DNA from: Flavobacterium beibuense F44-8
Lineage (GTDB): Bacteria; Bacteroidota; Bacteroidia; Flavobacteriales; Flavobacteriaceae
DNA length: 64,000 bases
Assembly (NCBI RefSeq): GCF_000769915.1
Contig: NZ_JRLV01000014.1
Span: 1-64,000, forward strand
Reading direction: 5' to 3'
Of this stretch, positions 1 to 7,670 are shown piece by piece (positions within the stretch are counted from its first letter, which is position 1; the number at the start of each line of letters is the position of its first letter). The notes beneath the pieces are model-generated. The model had not been told where the DNA came from. It was given only the letters and a program-made list of their open reading frames with translations, and searched no databases. A program made the translations under genes and the position numbers.

Positions 1-15
1 TTTCACCACACCCGC
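1..15 (-). tRNA. tRNA-Leu, 5' end only (partial)
   Basis: On the minus strand the last 15 bases read GCGGGTGTGGTGAAA, the usual start of a bacterial tRNA-Leu (acceptor stem, then the D-arm that continues ATTGGTAGAC). The gene runs off the left edge, so the anticodon and isoacceptor cannot be read. A stable-RNA-type promoter lies just upstream at 53-86. I infer Leu from the 5' sequence alone; another class II tRNA is possible. Confidence 0.55.
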
Positions 16-52
16 AGGCCGATAATAAAACCAATAGTTTGTTTCATTAAGA

Positions 53-86
53 GGGTGCAAATATACAACTACTTTCAAACAAACAA
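53..86 (-). promoter_or_regulatory. Bacteroidota promoter for the partial tRNA
   Basis: On the minus strand there is a -33 TTG (84-86), 18 bases, then the -7 box TATATTTG (58-65) followed by CACCC. The TATATTTGCACCC block recurs exactly in front of tRNA-Asp (20881-20893) and rpsP (31882-31894). The leader bases TAATGAAACAAAC also recur in the tRNA-Asp leader. Confidence 0.65.
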
Positions 87-159
87 AGAAAAAACGAAAA
101 TTTTTTTCATTTTATTTTTTTGTATTTTTGGGCGTCAATTCTATATCATTAATTATAAG

Positions 160-1548
160 ATGGATAACATAAAAAGCTATGTCGGACAGCATAAAGACCG
201 ATTTATCAATGAACTTGTTGAGCTATTAAAAATACCTTCGGTAAGTGCCGATAGTGCCTATTCTCAAGACGTGATAAACACTGCCGAGGCAGTAAAGGAA
301 AGCTTGGAAAAAGCAGGCTGTGATAAAGTAGAGCTTTGCGAAACTCCGGGATACCCTATCGTATATGGTGAAAAATTTATAGACCCAAACCTTCCTACAG
401 TATTAGTATATGGACATTATGATGTTCAGCCACCAGATCCTGTAGAGCTTTGGACTTCACCTCCTTTTGAGCCGGTTATCAAAGAAACAGAACTACACCC
501 TGAAGGTGCAATATTTGCACGTGGGGCATGTGATGACAAAGGTCAGATGTACATGCACGTAAAAGCGTTAGAGTACATGACTCAAAACGGAAACCTGCCA
601 TGCAACGTTAAGTTCATGATAGAAGGTGAAGAAGAAGTAGGATCACCAAGCCTTAGCTGGTTTGTGGAACGCAACCAGGAAAAACTTAAAAATGATGTGA
701 TATTAATTTCGGATACCGGAATGATATCTAACACTCAGCCATCTATCACAACAGGACTAAGAGGGCTTAGTTATGTAGAGGTAGAGGTTACAGGCCCTAA
801 CCGCGACCTGCATTCAGGTTTATATGGTGGTGCTGTGGCAAACCCTATAAATATACTGGCAAAAATGATTGCCCAGCTTCACGACGAAAACAATCACATT
901 ACTATCCCCGGTTTCTATGACAGGGTTGAAGAACTTTCCCGCGAGGAAAGAGATGAAATGGCAAAAGCCCCTTTCTCTCTTGAAGCGTACAAAAGAGCAC
1001 TTGATATTGATGATGTGTATGGTGAAACGACTTACACCACAAACGAAAGAAACTCCATTCGCCCAACTCTTGATGTAAACGGTATTTGGGGTGGCTATAC
1101 AGGTGAAGGTGCTAAAACCGTTATTGCAAGCAAGGCGTATGCAAAAATCTCTATGCGTTTAGTACCGGATCAGGATTGGAAAGAAATCACTGAACTTTTC
1201 ACTAAGCATTTTGAAAGCATTGCTCCAAAAGGAGTAAAAGTAAAAGTAACACCTCATCACGGTGGCCAGGCTTATGTTACACCTATAGACAGCATAGGGT
1301 ATCAGGCAGCAGCGGCAGCTTATGAGGAAAGTTTTGGCGTTAAACCTATCCCGGTTCGTTCGGGCGGTAGTATTCCAATCGTTGCCCTTTTTGAAAAAGA
1401 GCTGAAAAGCAAAACTATAATGATGGGCTTCGGTCTTGACAGTGATGCTATTCACTCACCAAACGAACATTTCGGAGTATTTAATTACCTGAAAGGTATT
1501 GAAACTATTCCGTTGTTTTACAAGCATTTCACAGAGATGAACAAGTAA
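160..1548 (+). CDS. M20 family dipeptidase (CNDP-like metallopeptidase)
   Basis: Probable cytosolic metallodipeptidase that hydrolyses dipeptides using two metal ions. Visible M20 motifs are GHYDVQP (first metal ligand His plus catalytic Asp), RGACDDKGQ (bridging Asp), the EGEEEVGS pair of glutamates (catalytic base and ligand), and a C-terminal HSPNEHF ligand. The 462-residue length fits the beta-Ala-His/CNDP2 branch. The reading frame is open back to position 55, but the extra 35 residues are Lys/Phe-rich and unlike the family, so the ATG at 160 (MDNIKSY) is chosen. It is monocistronic, with a terminator at 1567. Substrate specificity is not visible. Confidence 0.9.
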   Translation: MDNIKSYVGQHKDRFINELVELLKIPSVSADSAYSQDVINTAEAVKESLEKAGCDKVELCETPGYPIVYGEKFIDPNLPTVLVYGHYDVQPPDPVELWTSPPFEPVIKETELHPEGAIFARGACDDKGQMYMHVKALEYMTQNGNLPCNVKFMIEGEEEVGSPSLSWFVERNQEKLKNDVILISDTGMISNTQPSITTGLRGLSYVEVEVTGPNRDLHSGLYGGAVANPINILAKMIAQLHDENNHITIPGFYDRVEELSREERDEMAKAPFSLEAYKRALDIDDVYGETTYTTNERNSIRPTLDVNGIWGGYTGEGAKTVIASKAYAKISMRLVPDQDWKEITELFTKHFESIAPKGVKVKVTPHHGGQAYVTPIDSIGYQAAAAAYEESFGVKPIPVRSGGSIPIVALFEKELKSKTIMMGFGLDSDAIHSPNEHFGVFNYLKGIETIPLFYKHFTEMNK

Positions 1549-1566
1549 TAATTCATCCTACAAATA

Positions 1567-1597
1567 AAAAAATCCACCTAATGGTGGATTTTTTTTA
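1567..1597 (+). terminator. Rho-independent terminator after the M20 dipeptidase
   Basis: Perfect stem AATCCACC/GGTGGATT with a short loop, followed by a run of eight T. Confidence 0.85.
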
Positions 1598-1861
1598 TCC
1601 CGTTACAACCCTTTTTATTTTATTAGCATCTTTAAAAGAAAGAATCAAGGCCACACCAAATGAAGTATACTTTTTTTGTGGCATTGCTCGTTATAATATC
1701 GGAAAAACAATCACTGTACAGAAGCACCATTGTTTAGACAAAACCTAAACAACTTAATTAATTTTGTAAATTTAGAGCAGGAATACACAAGAAAACAACT
1801 TTCTAAATCCGCAAAAAAGAGAATAACCATCCGAAATAACCGGCAATAGCTACAACCATAA
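1598..1861. other. Intergenic stretch upstream of the ECF sigma gene
   Basis: With the terminator at 1567 this makes a 313-base gap (1549-1861) without a gene. I see no convincing ORF or RNA gene. The only recognisable element is a candidate -7 box at 1759-1766, and the sequence is otherwise AT-rich. Confidence 0.5.
1759..1766 (+). promoter_or_regulatory. Candidate -7 box for the ECF sigma operon
   Basis: TAATTTTG matches TAnnTTTG about 95 bases upstream of the sigma gene. No TTG occurs at the ideal 19-base spacing (the nearest is 26 bases away), so the match is partial. Confidence 0.35.
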
Positions 1862-2392
1862 ATGACCGAACAGCAACTTATACAAGGCTGCAAAAAAGAA
1901 GACAGGCTTGCCCAAAACCGTGTCTACAATACCTATGGCACTAAAGTAATGGGTATATGCAAGCGTTATATGAAAGACCATGAGAGGGCTGAGGAAATGG
2001 TAATGAATACCTTTCTCACTGTCTTTAAGAAAATTGAGCAATACAATAACCAAGGTAGTTTTGAAGGCTGGATTTTACGCATAGCCGTTAACTGCTGCCT
2101 AATGGAGTTGAGGAAGAAGACGAATTTTAAAAATGAAATAAGCACTGATGATATAGCTATTGCAGTAACTGACAATGACAGTAATCTTTTAGATAATGAC
2201 ATCGAAAAAATGCTTAATTGCCTTCCGGAAGGAGCACGAATAGTGTTTAACCTATATGCAATTGAAGGTTACAAACATGCTGAAATAGCCGAAAAAATGG
2301 GAATTAGCGAAGGCACCTCTAAGTCACAACTTAGTTATGCCAAAGAGAAATTAAAGAAAACCTTTTTTAGTTCACAAATCCTAAAACAATAA
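1862..2392 (+). CDS. ECF-type RNA polymerase sigma-70 factor
   Basis: Alternative sigma factor of 176 residues that would direct RNA polymerase to a small regulon. Region 2 lies at about residues 20-90 (YGTKVMGICKRYMKD, then FEGWILRIAVN). The region 4 helix-turn-helix is at about 115-165 (LPEGARIVFNLYAIEG, HAEIAEKMGISEGTSKSQL). The length is normal. The next gene starts 3 bases after the stop, so the two are an operon and the partner is a candidate membrane regulator of this sigma. What signal is sensed is unknown. A second, distinct ECF module lies at 23772-24371. Confidence 0.92.
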   Translation: MTEQQLIQGCKKEDRLAQNRVYNTYGTKVMGICKRYMKDHERAEEMVMNTFLTVFKKIEQYNNQGSFEGWILRIAVNCCLMELRKKTNFKNEISTDDIAIAVTDNDSNLLDNDIEKMLNCLPEGARIVFNLYAIEGYKHAEIAEKMGISEGTSKSQLSYAKEKLKKTFFSSQILKQ

Positions 2393-2395
2393 ACA

Positions 2396-3304
2396 ATGAA
2401 AGATAACGAATTGTTTAAGTATTTTAAAGACCGAACTGACATGTTTGATGAGCAGCCGGGGGATCAGTTGTGGACTAAAATTGAAGGACAGCTTGGCAAA
2501 AATACGGCAGCAAAAACAAGTTTAAAAAATGGATTTTTGCTAAAATCATTACTAATAGGCGGAGTTTTATCGGCAGGAATAGCATTCACCATTATCTGTC
2601 TTAATAAAACTGAGGATATAAAACCTCCCCAAACAAACACGCCTGTTCCAGTTGTACAAGAAACAGAGAGCATTCAAAACACCGAAGAAGACTATGTAGT
2701 ACATGAACCGGTTATTGAATCTGAGTTTGAAGAAAAGCCGGAACCTGAACAGGTATCAGCCCCTAAAACAGAGGAAAAGAAAACTGAGCCGGTTGTTGTT
2801 AAGCAGGTAAAACAAACTAACACAACACAGCAACCTAAAGCTGGGAAAACTGAAAGCGAAAAAGAAAAACCAACCAACCAACCAATATTGACCACGGCAC
2901 CTGTGAAAACAGAGCCGAAAAAAACTGAGACAACTCCTGTAGAAGAAACAAAACCCGTTGAAATACAGGAGAGACCTCAGGAGGAGACCATTTTTAACGA
3001 GAGCGAGCTTAGTAAACGCCCTGACTTCCCGGGAGGAGTACAGGCTTTTTACAACCTAATAAACCGCAAGTTTATTATTCATGAAAAAATCCCGCCGGGA
3101 AAATACAAAGTAATGATTGCTTTTGTTATTAATGAGGACGGAACATTATCAGACATAAAAACAACAGAAGACCCAGGTTATGGTATAAGCACTGAAGTCT
3201 TAAAAATATTTAATTCCATTGATGAAAAATGGACACCGGGAGAGATAGACGGTAAAGCAGTAAAAACAAATTATTCTTTGCCATTTAGCATCTCCATTAA
3301 ATAA
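2396..3304 (+). CDS. Membrane protein with TonB-like architecture, candidate sigma partner
   Basis: A 302-residue protein. It has a short cytoplasmic head (about 1-45, containing DQLWTKIEGQL), one membrane helix (about 48-68), a long Pro/Glu/Lys/Thr-rich periplasmic spacer (about 75-200), and a C-terminal TonB-C-like module (about 205-302: RPDFPGGVQAFYNLI, later KWTPGEIDGKAVKTNYSLP). This is the layout of TonB, but no ExbB/ExbD is nearby. The gene sits directly behind an ECF sigma, where an anti-sigma factor is expected. The same C-terminal module occurs in the proteins at 3955, 4447 and 5730. Either a TonB-type energiser or a sigma regulator with a TonB-C sensor would fit. Confidence 0.75.
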   Translation: MKDNELFKYFKDRTDMFDEQPGDQLWTKIEGQLGKNTAAKTSLKNGFLLKSLLIGGVLSAGIAFTIICLNKTEDIKPPQTNTPVPVVQETESIQNTEEDYVVHEPVIESEFEEKPEPEQVSAPKTEEKKTEPVVVKQVKQTNTTQQPKAGKTESEKEKPTNQPILTTAPVKTEPKKTETTPVEETKPVEIQERPQEETIFNESELSKRPDFPGGVQAFYNLINRKFIIHEKIPPGKYKVMIAFVINEDGTLSDIKTTEDPGYGISTEVLKIFNSIDEKWTPGEIDGKAVKTNYSLPFSISIK

Positions 3305-3362
3305 CCAATAAACAACCTACACACCTTCCATTTCTTATACCTTTTTTAATTTATTTAGAAGA

Positions 3363-3394
3363 AAAATCCGTTACTAGTAACGGATTTTTTTTAT
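3363..3394 (+). terminator. Terminator after the sigma/TonB-like operon
   Basis: Stem AAATCCGTTA/TAACGGATTT with a minimal loop, then a T run. Confidence 0.85.
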
Positions 3395-3475
3395 TCCCCT
3401 CCCAACCTTTTTTATTATTTAGGTCTCTATATAAATAACCATACCTTTTTATCTTAATTACTAACTAAACTCACT

Positions 3476-3503
3476 AATCCACCCCTAACCGGGTGGATTT
3501 TTT
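3476..3503 (+). terminator. Second terminator-like hairpin upstream of the BlaI-type gene
   Basis: Stem AATCCACCC/GGGTGGATT plus T run, about 30 bases upstream of the repressor promoter. It would insulate the BlaI/M56 operon from read-through. Confidence 0.75.
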
Positions 3504-3514
3504 ATGAAAATAAG

Positions 3515-3544
3515 TTGCACATATCATTTTTTATTCTACATTTG
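3515..3544 (+). promoter_or_regulatory. Promoter of the BlaI/M56 operon
   Basis: -33 TTG (3515-3517), exactly 19 bases, -7 TACATTTG (3537-3544). It is one of the best promoter matches in the window and is overlapped by operator 1. Confidence 0.75.
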
Positions 3545-3569
3545 TAGAAACAATTCTAAAACTGTAGAA
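3534..3569 (+). promoter_or_regulatory. Tandem BlaI-type operators
   Basis: Operator 1 (3534-3549) is a perfect dyad TTCTACA-TT-TGTAGAA lying on the -7 box. Operator 2 (3554-3569) is TTCTAAA-AC-TGTAGAA, with one mismatch, between the expected transcription start and the ATG at 3571. The TACA/TGTA core is what BlaI/MecI repressors bind. Autorepression is inferred. Confidence 0.7.
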
Positions 3570-3570
3570 C

Positions 3571-3939
3571 ATGCAGCTTACAAAAACAGAAGAACAGGTA
3601 ATGGAACTTTTATGGAAACAGGAAAAAGCTTTCATGAAAGATTTGATGGATGAGTTCCCCAATCCAAAACCAGCACCCACTACTCTTGCCACACTTTTAA
3701 AACGAATGACCGATAAAGGCTTTGTGGGATATAAAGAGTATGGAAAATCGAGAGAATACTTCCCTATGGTTAAAAAAACCGACTATTTTTCAAAACAGGT
3801 TAACGGTATAATCAAAAATTTCTTTAACAACTCTGCTTCCCAGTTTGCCTCTTTTTTCACAAAGGAAACAAATATGAGTACAAAAGAACTTGAAGAACTA
3901 AAAGCTATTATTGATAAAGAAATAGAAAAGAAGAAATAG
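3571..3939 (+). CDS. BlaI/MecI/CopY family transcriptional repressor
   Basis: A 122-residue winged-helix repressor. The N-terminal domain (LTKTEEQVMELLWKQEKAFM, then PAPTTLATLLKRMTDKGFV) is the BlaI/MecI DNA-binding fold. The C-terminal part (about 75-122) would form the dimer, where BlaR1-type proteases cut relatives of this family. It heads an operon with two M56 peptidases (3955-7526) and probably represses its own promoter through the dyads at 3534-3569. No beta-lactamase gene is seen nearby, so the regulated process is unknown. Confidence 0.9.
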   Translation: MQLTKTEEQVMELLWKQEKAFMKDLMDEFPNPKPAPTTLATLLKRMTDKGFVGYKEYGKSREYFPMVKKTDYFSKQVNGIIKNFFNNSASQFASFFTKETNMSTKELEELKAIIDKEIEKKK

Positions 3940-3954
3940 AAAACCATCAAAATT

Positions 3955-4443
3955 ATGTCGCTTAAAAAAAGATTATGGTTTATTCTTTTAAAAAGGAAAT
4001 CGGCTTTAGCTATTATCCTTTCAGGTACTGTATTCTCTACAAGTATGATAACCGATAGAGAAATATTTACAGGTTCTGATAATGAAAAATCTGTAAATAT
4101 TTCTCAGGAAAAAGTTTATTACGAAAGCGAGCTACAGGAACAAGCTATATATGAAGGCGGAAACGAGAAGTTTAATGAATTTATAGAAAAAAACATGAAG
4201 CTTCCTGAGATAGAGAAAGATATAATAATTAGAACGATAATATCTTTCATTATAGAGAAAGACGGGTCAATAAGCGACATAGTTATACGCATCGGAGGAA
4301 AACATGGCGTAGCAGAAGAGGCATTAAAAGCTATAAAAAAAGCTCCTGCAAACTGGCACCCCGGTAAAATTGACAATAAACCAGTAAGAAGTTATTACAT
4401 GTTTCCTATTACAATAACTGTTGGCAACCCCAAAAAAAATTAA
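3955..4443 (+). CDS. Small membrane protein with a TonB-C-like domain
   Basis: A 162-residue protein. A basic N-terminus (MSLKKRLWFILLKRKSA) leads into one hydrophobic segment (about 18-35), then a TonB-C-like module at about 60-160 (YEGGNEKFNEFIEKN, SFIIEKDGSISD, WHPGKIDNKPVRSYY). It has the same module as the two M56 proteins that follow, but no protease domain and no Pro-rich spacer. It lies 15 bases after the BlaI-type gene and 3 bases before the first M56 gene. It may be a co-sensor or decoy for the M56 proteins; that is inference. Confidence 0.75.
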   Translation: MSLKKRLWFILLKRKSALAIILSGTVFSTSMITDREIFTGSDNEKSVNISQEKVYYESELQEQAIYEGGNEKFNEFIEKNMKLPEIEKDIIIRTIISFIIEKDGSISDIVIRIGGKHGVAEEALKAIKKAPANWHPGKIDNKPVRSYYMFPITITVGNPKKN

Positions 4444-4446
4444 GTT

Positions 4447-5712
4447 ATGATTGAATTCATTATAAAATCGGCAATAAGTATGATTGTACTCCTTGTGGTT
4501 TACAAACTGCTTTTGGAAAAAGAAAAAATGCATCGTTTTAACAGGGCATATCTGTTAGCCAGCCTTATATTTTCTGTTTGCGTGCCCTTTATAAGTATTC
4601 CTTCATTTGTTAGTTACAGTAACAGTATTAATACTTTACCGCAAATAACATTAAACGAGATTACCATAACAAGAGGAAGCACAGGTTTTGACATGCAGTT
4701 TTGGCTTATCTTAACTTACATAATCATCACTTCATTACTTACCATAAGGTTCTTAAAAAACATACTATCGTTTGTTTTCAAAATAAAGAACAACAAAAAA
4801 ATAAAATATAAAACGGCATTATTAGTATTAGTACCACACAACGCCTTACCACACACCTTCCTTAATTACATCTTTATAAGCGAGGATGACCATAACAAAA
4901 ATGCTATTGAAAAAGATCTCTATACACACGAGTTAGCGCACGTGAATCAAATGCATACTATGGACATCCTGCTTATAGAGCTGTTTAAAACCGTGTTTTG
5001 GTTTAACCCCGTTTTATATTTCTATAAAAAAAGTATACAGCTTAATCACGAGTTTTTAGCCGATGATGCTGTAATAAACAACAATAAAAACGCTACAGGC
5101 TATCAAAACCTGTTACTCAAAATGGCATCCGGAAGCCATACTGTTGCACTGGCCAGCAACATTAATTTTTCTATAACTAAAAAACGATTTGTTATGATGA
5201 CTAAAACCACACCACGATTTTTAGCAATAAGCAAACAACTGCTTGTTGTTCCGGTAATGGCAGGACTATTTTTAATATCCTGCGCAGAGAATGAAGTAAA
5301 ACCAGAACCCGAAACAAATTCTGCAAAGGAAATTCCAAATGTAATCGAAGAAGGTAGCGTAAAACCTGAAGTAAGTGCTCCAGAAGCTGATGAAGTGCTT
5401 AATCCAGCCGGACTTACAAAACAACCGGAATATCCGGGAGGCATGCTTGAGTTCTATAATTATATAAATAAGAACTTTACAATCCCAGATGTAAAAGAAA
5501 ATAAAATATTAAAAATTTACATCTCTTTTGTAATTGAAAAAGACGGATCAATGAGTAGTATTAAAGTATTACGTGACCCTGGGTATGGTGCCGGTGAAGA
5601 GGCGGTAAGAGTACTTAAGTCAGTACCTGAAAAATGGATACCCGGAGAAATGGATGGTAAAACGGTAAGAAGTAGCTATACCTTACCTATTACAATAAAC
5701 ATAGGCGACTAA
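4447..5712 (+). CDS. M56 (BlaR1-type) membrane metallopeptidase with TonB-C-like domain
   Basis: A 421-residue membrane protease. Helices lie near residues 4-22, 35-53 and 82-107. The zinc site is HELAH at 161-165 with E202 (NHEFLADD) as probable third ligand, and a fourth helix is near 258-278. The periplasmic tail carries a TonB-C-like module (about 325-421: PEYPGGMLEFYNYI, WIPGEMDGKTVRSSY) where BlaR1 has a penicillin-binding sensor. By analogy with BlaR1 it would transmit an outside signal and inactivate the BlaI-type repressor encoded upstream. C279 follows LFLIS at the end of helix 4, an internal lipobox-like string. It is a tandem paralogue of the next gene. Confidence 0.85.
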   Translation: MIEFIIKSAISMIVLLVVYKLLLEKEKMHRFNRAYLLASLIFSVCVPFISIPSFVSYSNSINTLPQITLNEITITRGSTGFDMQFWLILTYIIITSLLTIRFLKNILSFVFKIKNNKKIKYKTALLVLVPHNALPHTFLNYIFISEDDHNKNAIEKDLYTHELAHVNQMHTMDILLIELFKTVFWFNPVLYFYKKSIQLNHEFLADDAVINNNKNATGYQNLLLKMASGSHTVALASNINFSITKKRFVMMTKTTPRFLAISKQLLVVPVMAGLFLISCAENEVKPEPETNSAKEIPNVIEEGSVKPEVSAPEADEVLNPAGLTKQPEYPGGMLEFYNYINKNFTIPDVKENKILKIYISFVIEKDGSMSSIKVLRDPGYGAGEEAVRVLKSVPEKWIPGEMDGKTVRSSYTLPITINIGD

Positions 5713-5729
5713 AATAAAAAGGCTAAACC

Positions 5730-7526
5730 ATGAGTGAGTTTCTTATAAAATCGGCAATAAGTATGACGGTACTTTTCCTGTTGTACAAGCTTTTCCTTGA
5801 AAAAGAAAAAATGCATCGTTTCAATAGGTTTTACTTATTGTTTAGCCTTCTATTTTCGCTGTGTCTGCCATTTATAACCATACCCGTGTATGTTAGCATA
5901 CCTGTTACTCCTATTCAGGATTCGGTAATGATGATTCATTCTGTTACTGAGCAACAACCTTTAACAAATAGCAACACAGTATCCACTGTTGTAGTACAAC
6001 CGGAGGTAAACTACATGCCTTATATTATTTGGGGACTATACAGCATAGTAACATTATTGCTAATTATTAGGTTTGCTATAAACATTACCAGGTTTTACAG
6101 GCTTAAAAAAAGGAATCAAAATATTCCTTATAAAGATGCAATACTTGTACTTATTGACAACAACATACTTCCTCATACTTTTTTAAATACTGTTTATGTA
6201 AACAAAGAGGAGTATGAAAAACAGGCTATAGAGCCCGAACTTTACAGTCACGAACTCACTCATGTAAAGCAGCGACACACACTTGACATACTGTTTATCG
6301 AATTGCTAAAAACAATATTATGGTTCAATCCGCTGCTTTACTTTTATAAAAAAGCCATACAGCTTAACCACGAGTTCCTGGCCGATGAGAATGTAATTTA
6401 CAAAAACGATATTATATCTTACCAAAGGCTATTGCTTAACAGGAGTCAACAAAGAGCTCCAATGGCAATGCTGGCAAGTAACCTTAACTTTCCCATAACT
6501 AAAAAACGATTTGTTATGATGACCAAAACCACACCTAAAATTAAAACACTGGCTCTTAAACTGGCCTGTATGATAACCGTTACTGTAATAGTATATTTTT
6601 TAAGCACCGAAAATGTAGCTTATGCCGGTACACAACAAAACGAAACACTTACAGCAACTGACTCTGTTAGTCCTGACAGCAGAAGAGATGAATATTTTAA
6701 AGGAGTAAGAATAATAATTCAGGACAGCCTTAGAAATGTATTTATAAATACACCTTATGAAAAACTGACTTTAGAGCAAAAACGATACTATCTGGCTAAT
6801 GTCCCAAATAAAAAAGACAATCCTGACGGTGTTAGTGAAGAGGATTACAAATTCTCACTTGAACAGAAAGACAGTCATTTTTACATTGATAATAAAAAGA
6901 TAAGCCGTGAAGAATTCCTGAAACATAAACGAGAAGAATTCGCCTCAACCGGATTCAAAATGTTTGGAGAAACAAAAGCAGGTGAAGAAATGTCAATGAC
7001 ATTTATGTTATATTACCACACATACCCCTATTACAACAAACATATTAAACACTTAAACGATCACTACCCTGAAGAAACCTGCCAAATAACCATAAGTAAA
7101 AAACCTGTTCCCGATAGTTTTAAAATTATTAAAACTGGGAATGAAATAGGCAAAAGTGACAAAGAGGTTATAGATATTAGGCAGGAAACAATGATAAGCG
7201 CTGCTACCTACAATTTTGAAGAAGACAATGCAAAAACAGCACACACCAGAGATGCTGCATTCCCCGGAGGAAACGAGGCATTTGACGCTTATATCACTAA
7301 AAACCTAGATTTAGACAGTATCATACAAAAAAATGAGGCATTTATAGGCTACACTGTAAATACAGACGGCTCGGTTACTCATGTAAAACTATATGGAGAT
7401 AACGATGAAAAACTTAATGATGACATAAAAAAAGTTTTTGAAGCATCTCCCAAATGGATTCCTCAACAAGAAAACGGAAAACCTATTACAACCAATAAAG
7501 TGTTTACTTACCGTAAAACCAAATAA
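5730..7526 (+). CDS. Second M56 (BlaR1-type) metallopeptidase, long form
   Basis: A 598-residue paralogue of the preceding protein. The N-terminus (EFLIKSAISMTVLFLLYK, EKEKMHRFNRFYLL) and protease core (HELTH at 174-178, then NHEFLADEN) are clearly shared. Beyond the fourth helix (about 275-295) it has a 200-residue insert of no recognised family (about 300-505). A divergent TonB-C-like module follows at about 508-598 (FPGGNEAFDAYITKN, PKWIPQQENGKPITTN). It starts 17 bases after its paralogue and ends the operon before the terminator at 7551. The different outer part suggests a second signal feeding the same repressor (inference). Confidence 0.83.
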   Translation: MSEFLIKSAISMTVLFLLYKLFLEKEKMHRFNRFYLLFSLLFSLCLPFITIPVYVSIPVTPIQDSVMMIHSVTEQQPLTNSNTVSTVVVQPEVNYMPYIIWGLYSIVTLLLIIRFAINITRFYRLKKRNQNIPYKDAILVLIDNNILPHTFLNTVYVNKEEYEKQAIEPELYSHELTHVKQRHTLDILFIELLKTILWFNPLLYFYKKAIQLNHEFLADENVIYKNDIISYQRLLLNRSQQRAPMAMLASNLNFPITKKRFVMMTKTTPKIKTLALKLACMITVTVIVYFLSTENVAYAGTQQNETLTATDSVSPDSRRDEYFKGVRIIIQDSLRNVFINTPYEKLTLEQKRYYLANVPNKKDNPDGVSEEDYKFSLEQKDSHFYIDNKKISREEFLKHKREEFASTGFKMFGETKAGEEMSMTFMLYYHTYPYYNKHIKHLNDHYPEETCQITISKKPVPDSFKIIKTGNEIGKSDKEVIDIRQETMISAATYNFEEDNAKTAHTRDAAFPGGNEAFDAYITKNLDLDSIIQKNEAFIGYTVNTDGSVTHVKLYGDNDEKLNDDIKKVFEASPKWIPQQENGKPITTNKVFTYRKTK

Positions 7527-7550
7527 CCACACCATCTTACTATATTAACT

Positions 7551-7578
7551 AAATCCGTCTCGTTTGAGACGGATTTTT
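7551..7578 (+). terminator. Terminator of the BlaI/M56 operon
   Basis: Stem AAATCCGTCTC/GAGACGGATTT, loop GTTT, then T's. Confidence 0.85.
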
Positions 7579-7633
7579 CATTTATAACCCAAAACATATC
7601 AACACATTATAACATTTACAGTAAAAAACGCGT

Positions 7634-7641
7634 TACCTTTG
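7634..7641 (+). promoter_or_regulatory. -7 box for the DUF4407 gene
   Basis: TACCTTTG (TAnnTTTG), 29 bases before the start codon. No clear -33 TTG. Confidence 0.45.
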
Positions 7642-7670
7642 TTACATCATCAATCAAAAATCAAATCATC

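Noticed and set aside
1..54. A lipoprotein-like reading (KLLVLLSACGCG) on the minus strand at the left edge
   Set aside because: It lacks a usable start (a stop codon directly precedes it). The same bases read better as promoter leader plus the 5' end of a tRNA-Leu.
55..159. N-terminal extension of the M20 dipeptidase
   Set aside because: The added 35 residues are Lys/Phe/Ile-rich, overlap the divergent tRNA promoter and do not match the family; ATG 160 is better.
5103..5444. 113-residue open frame on the minus strand inside the first M56 gene
   Set aside because: It is fully antisense to a strongly conserved coding region, Ser/Pro-rich as expected for a shadow frame, and lacks promoter or family features.
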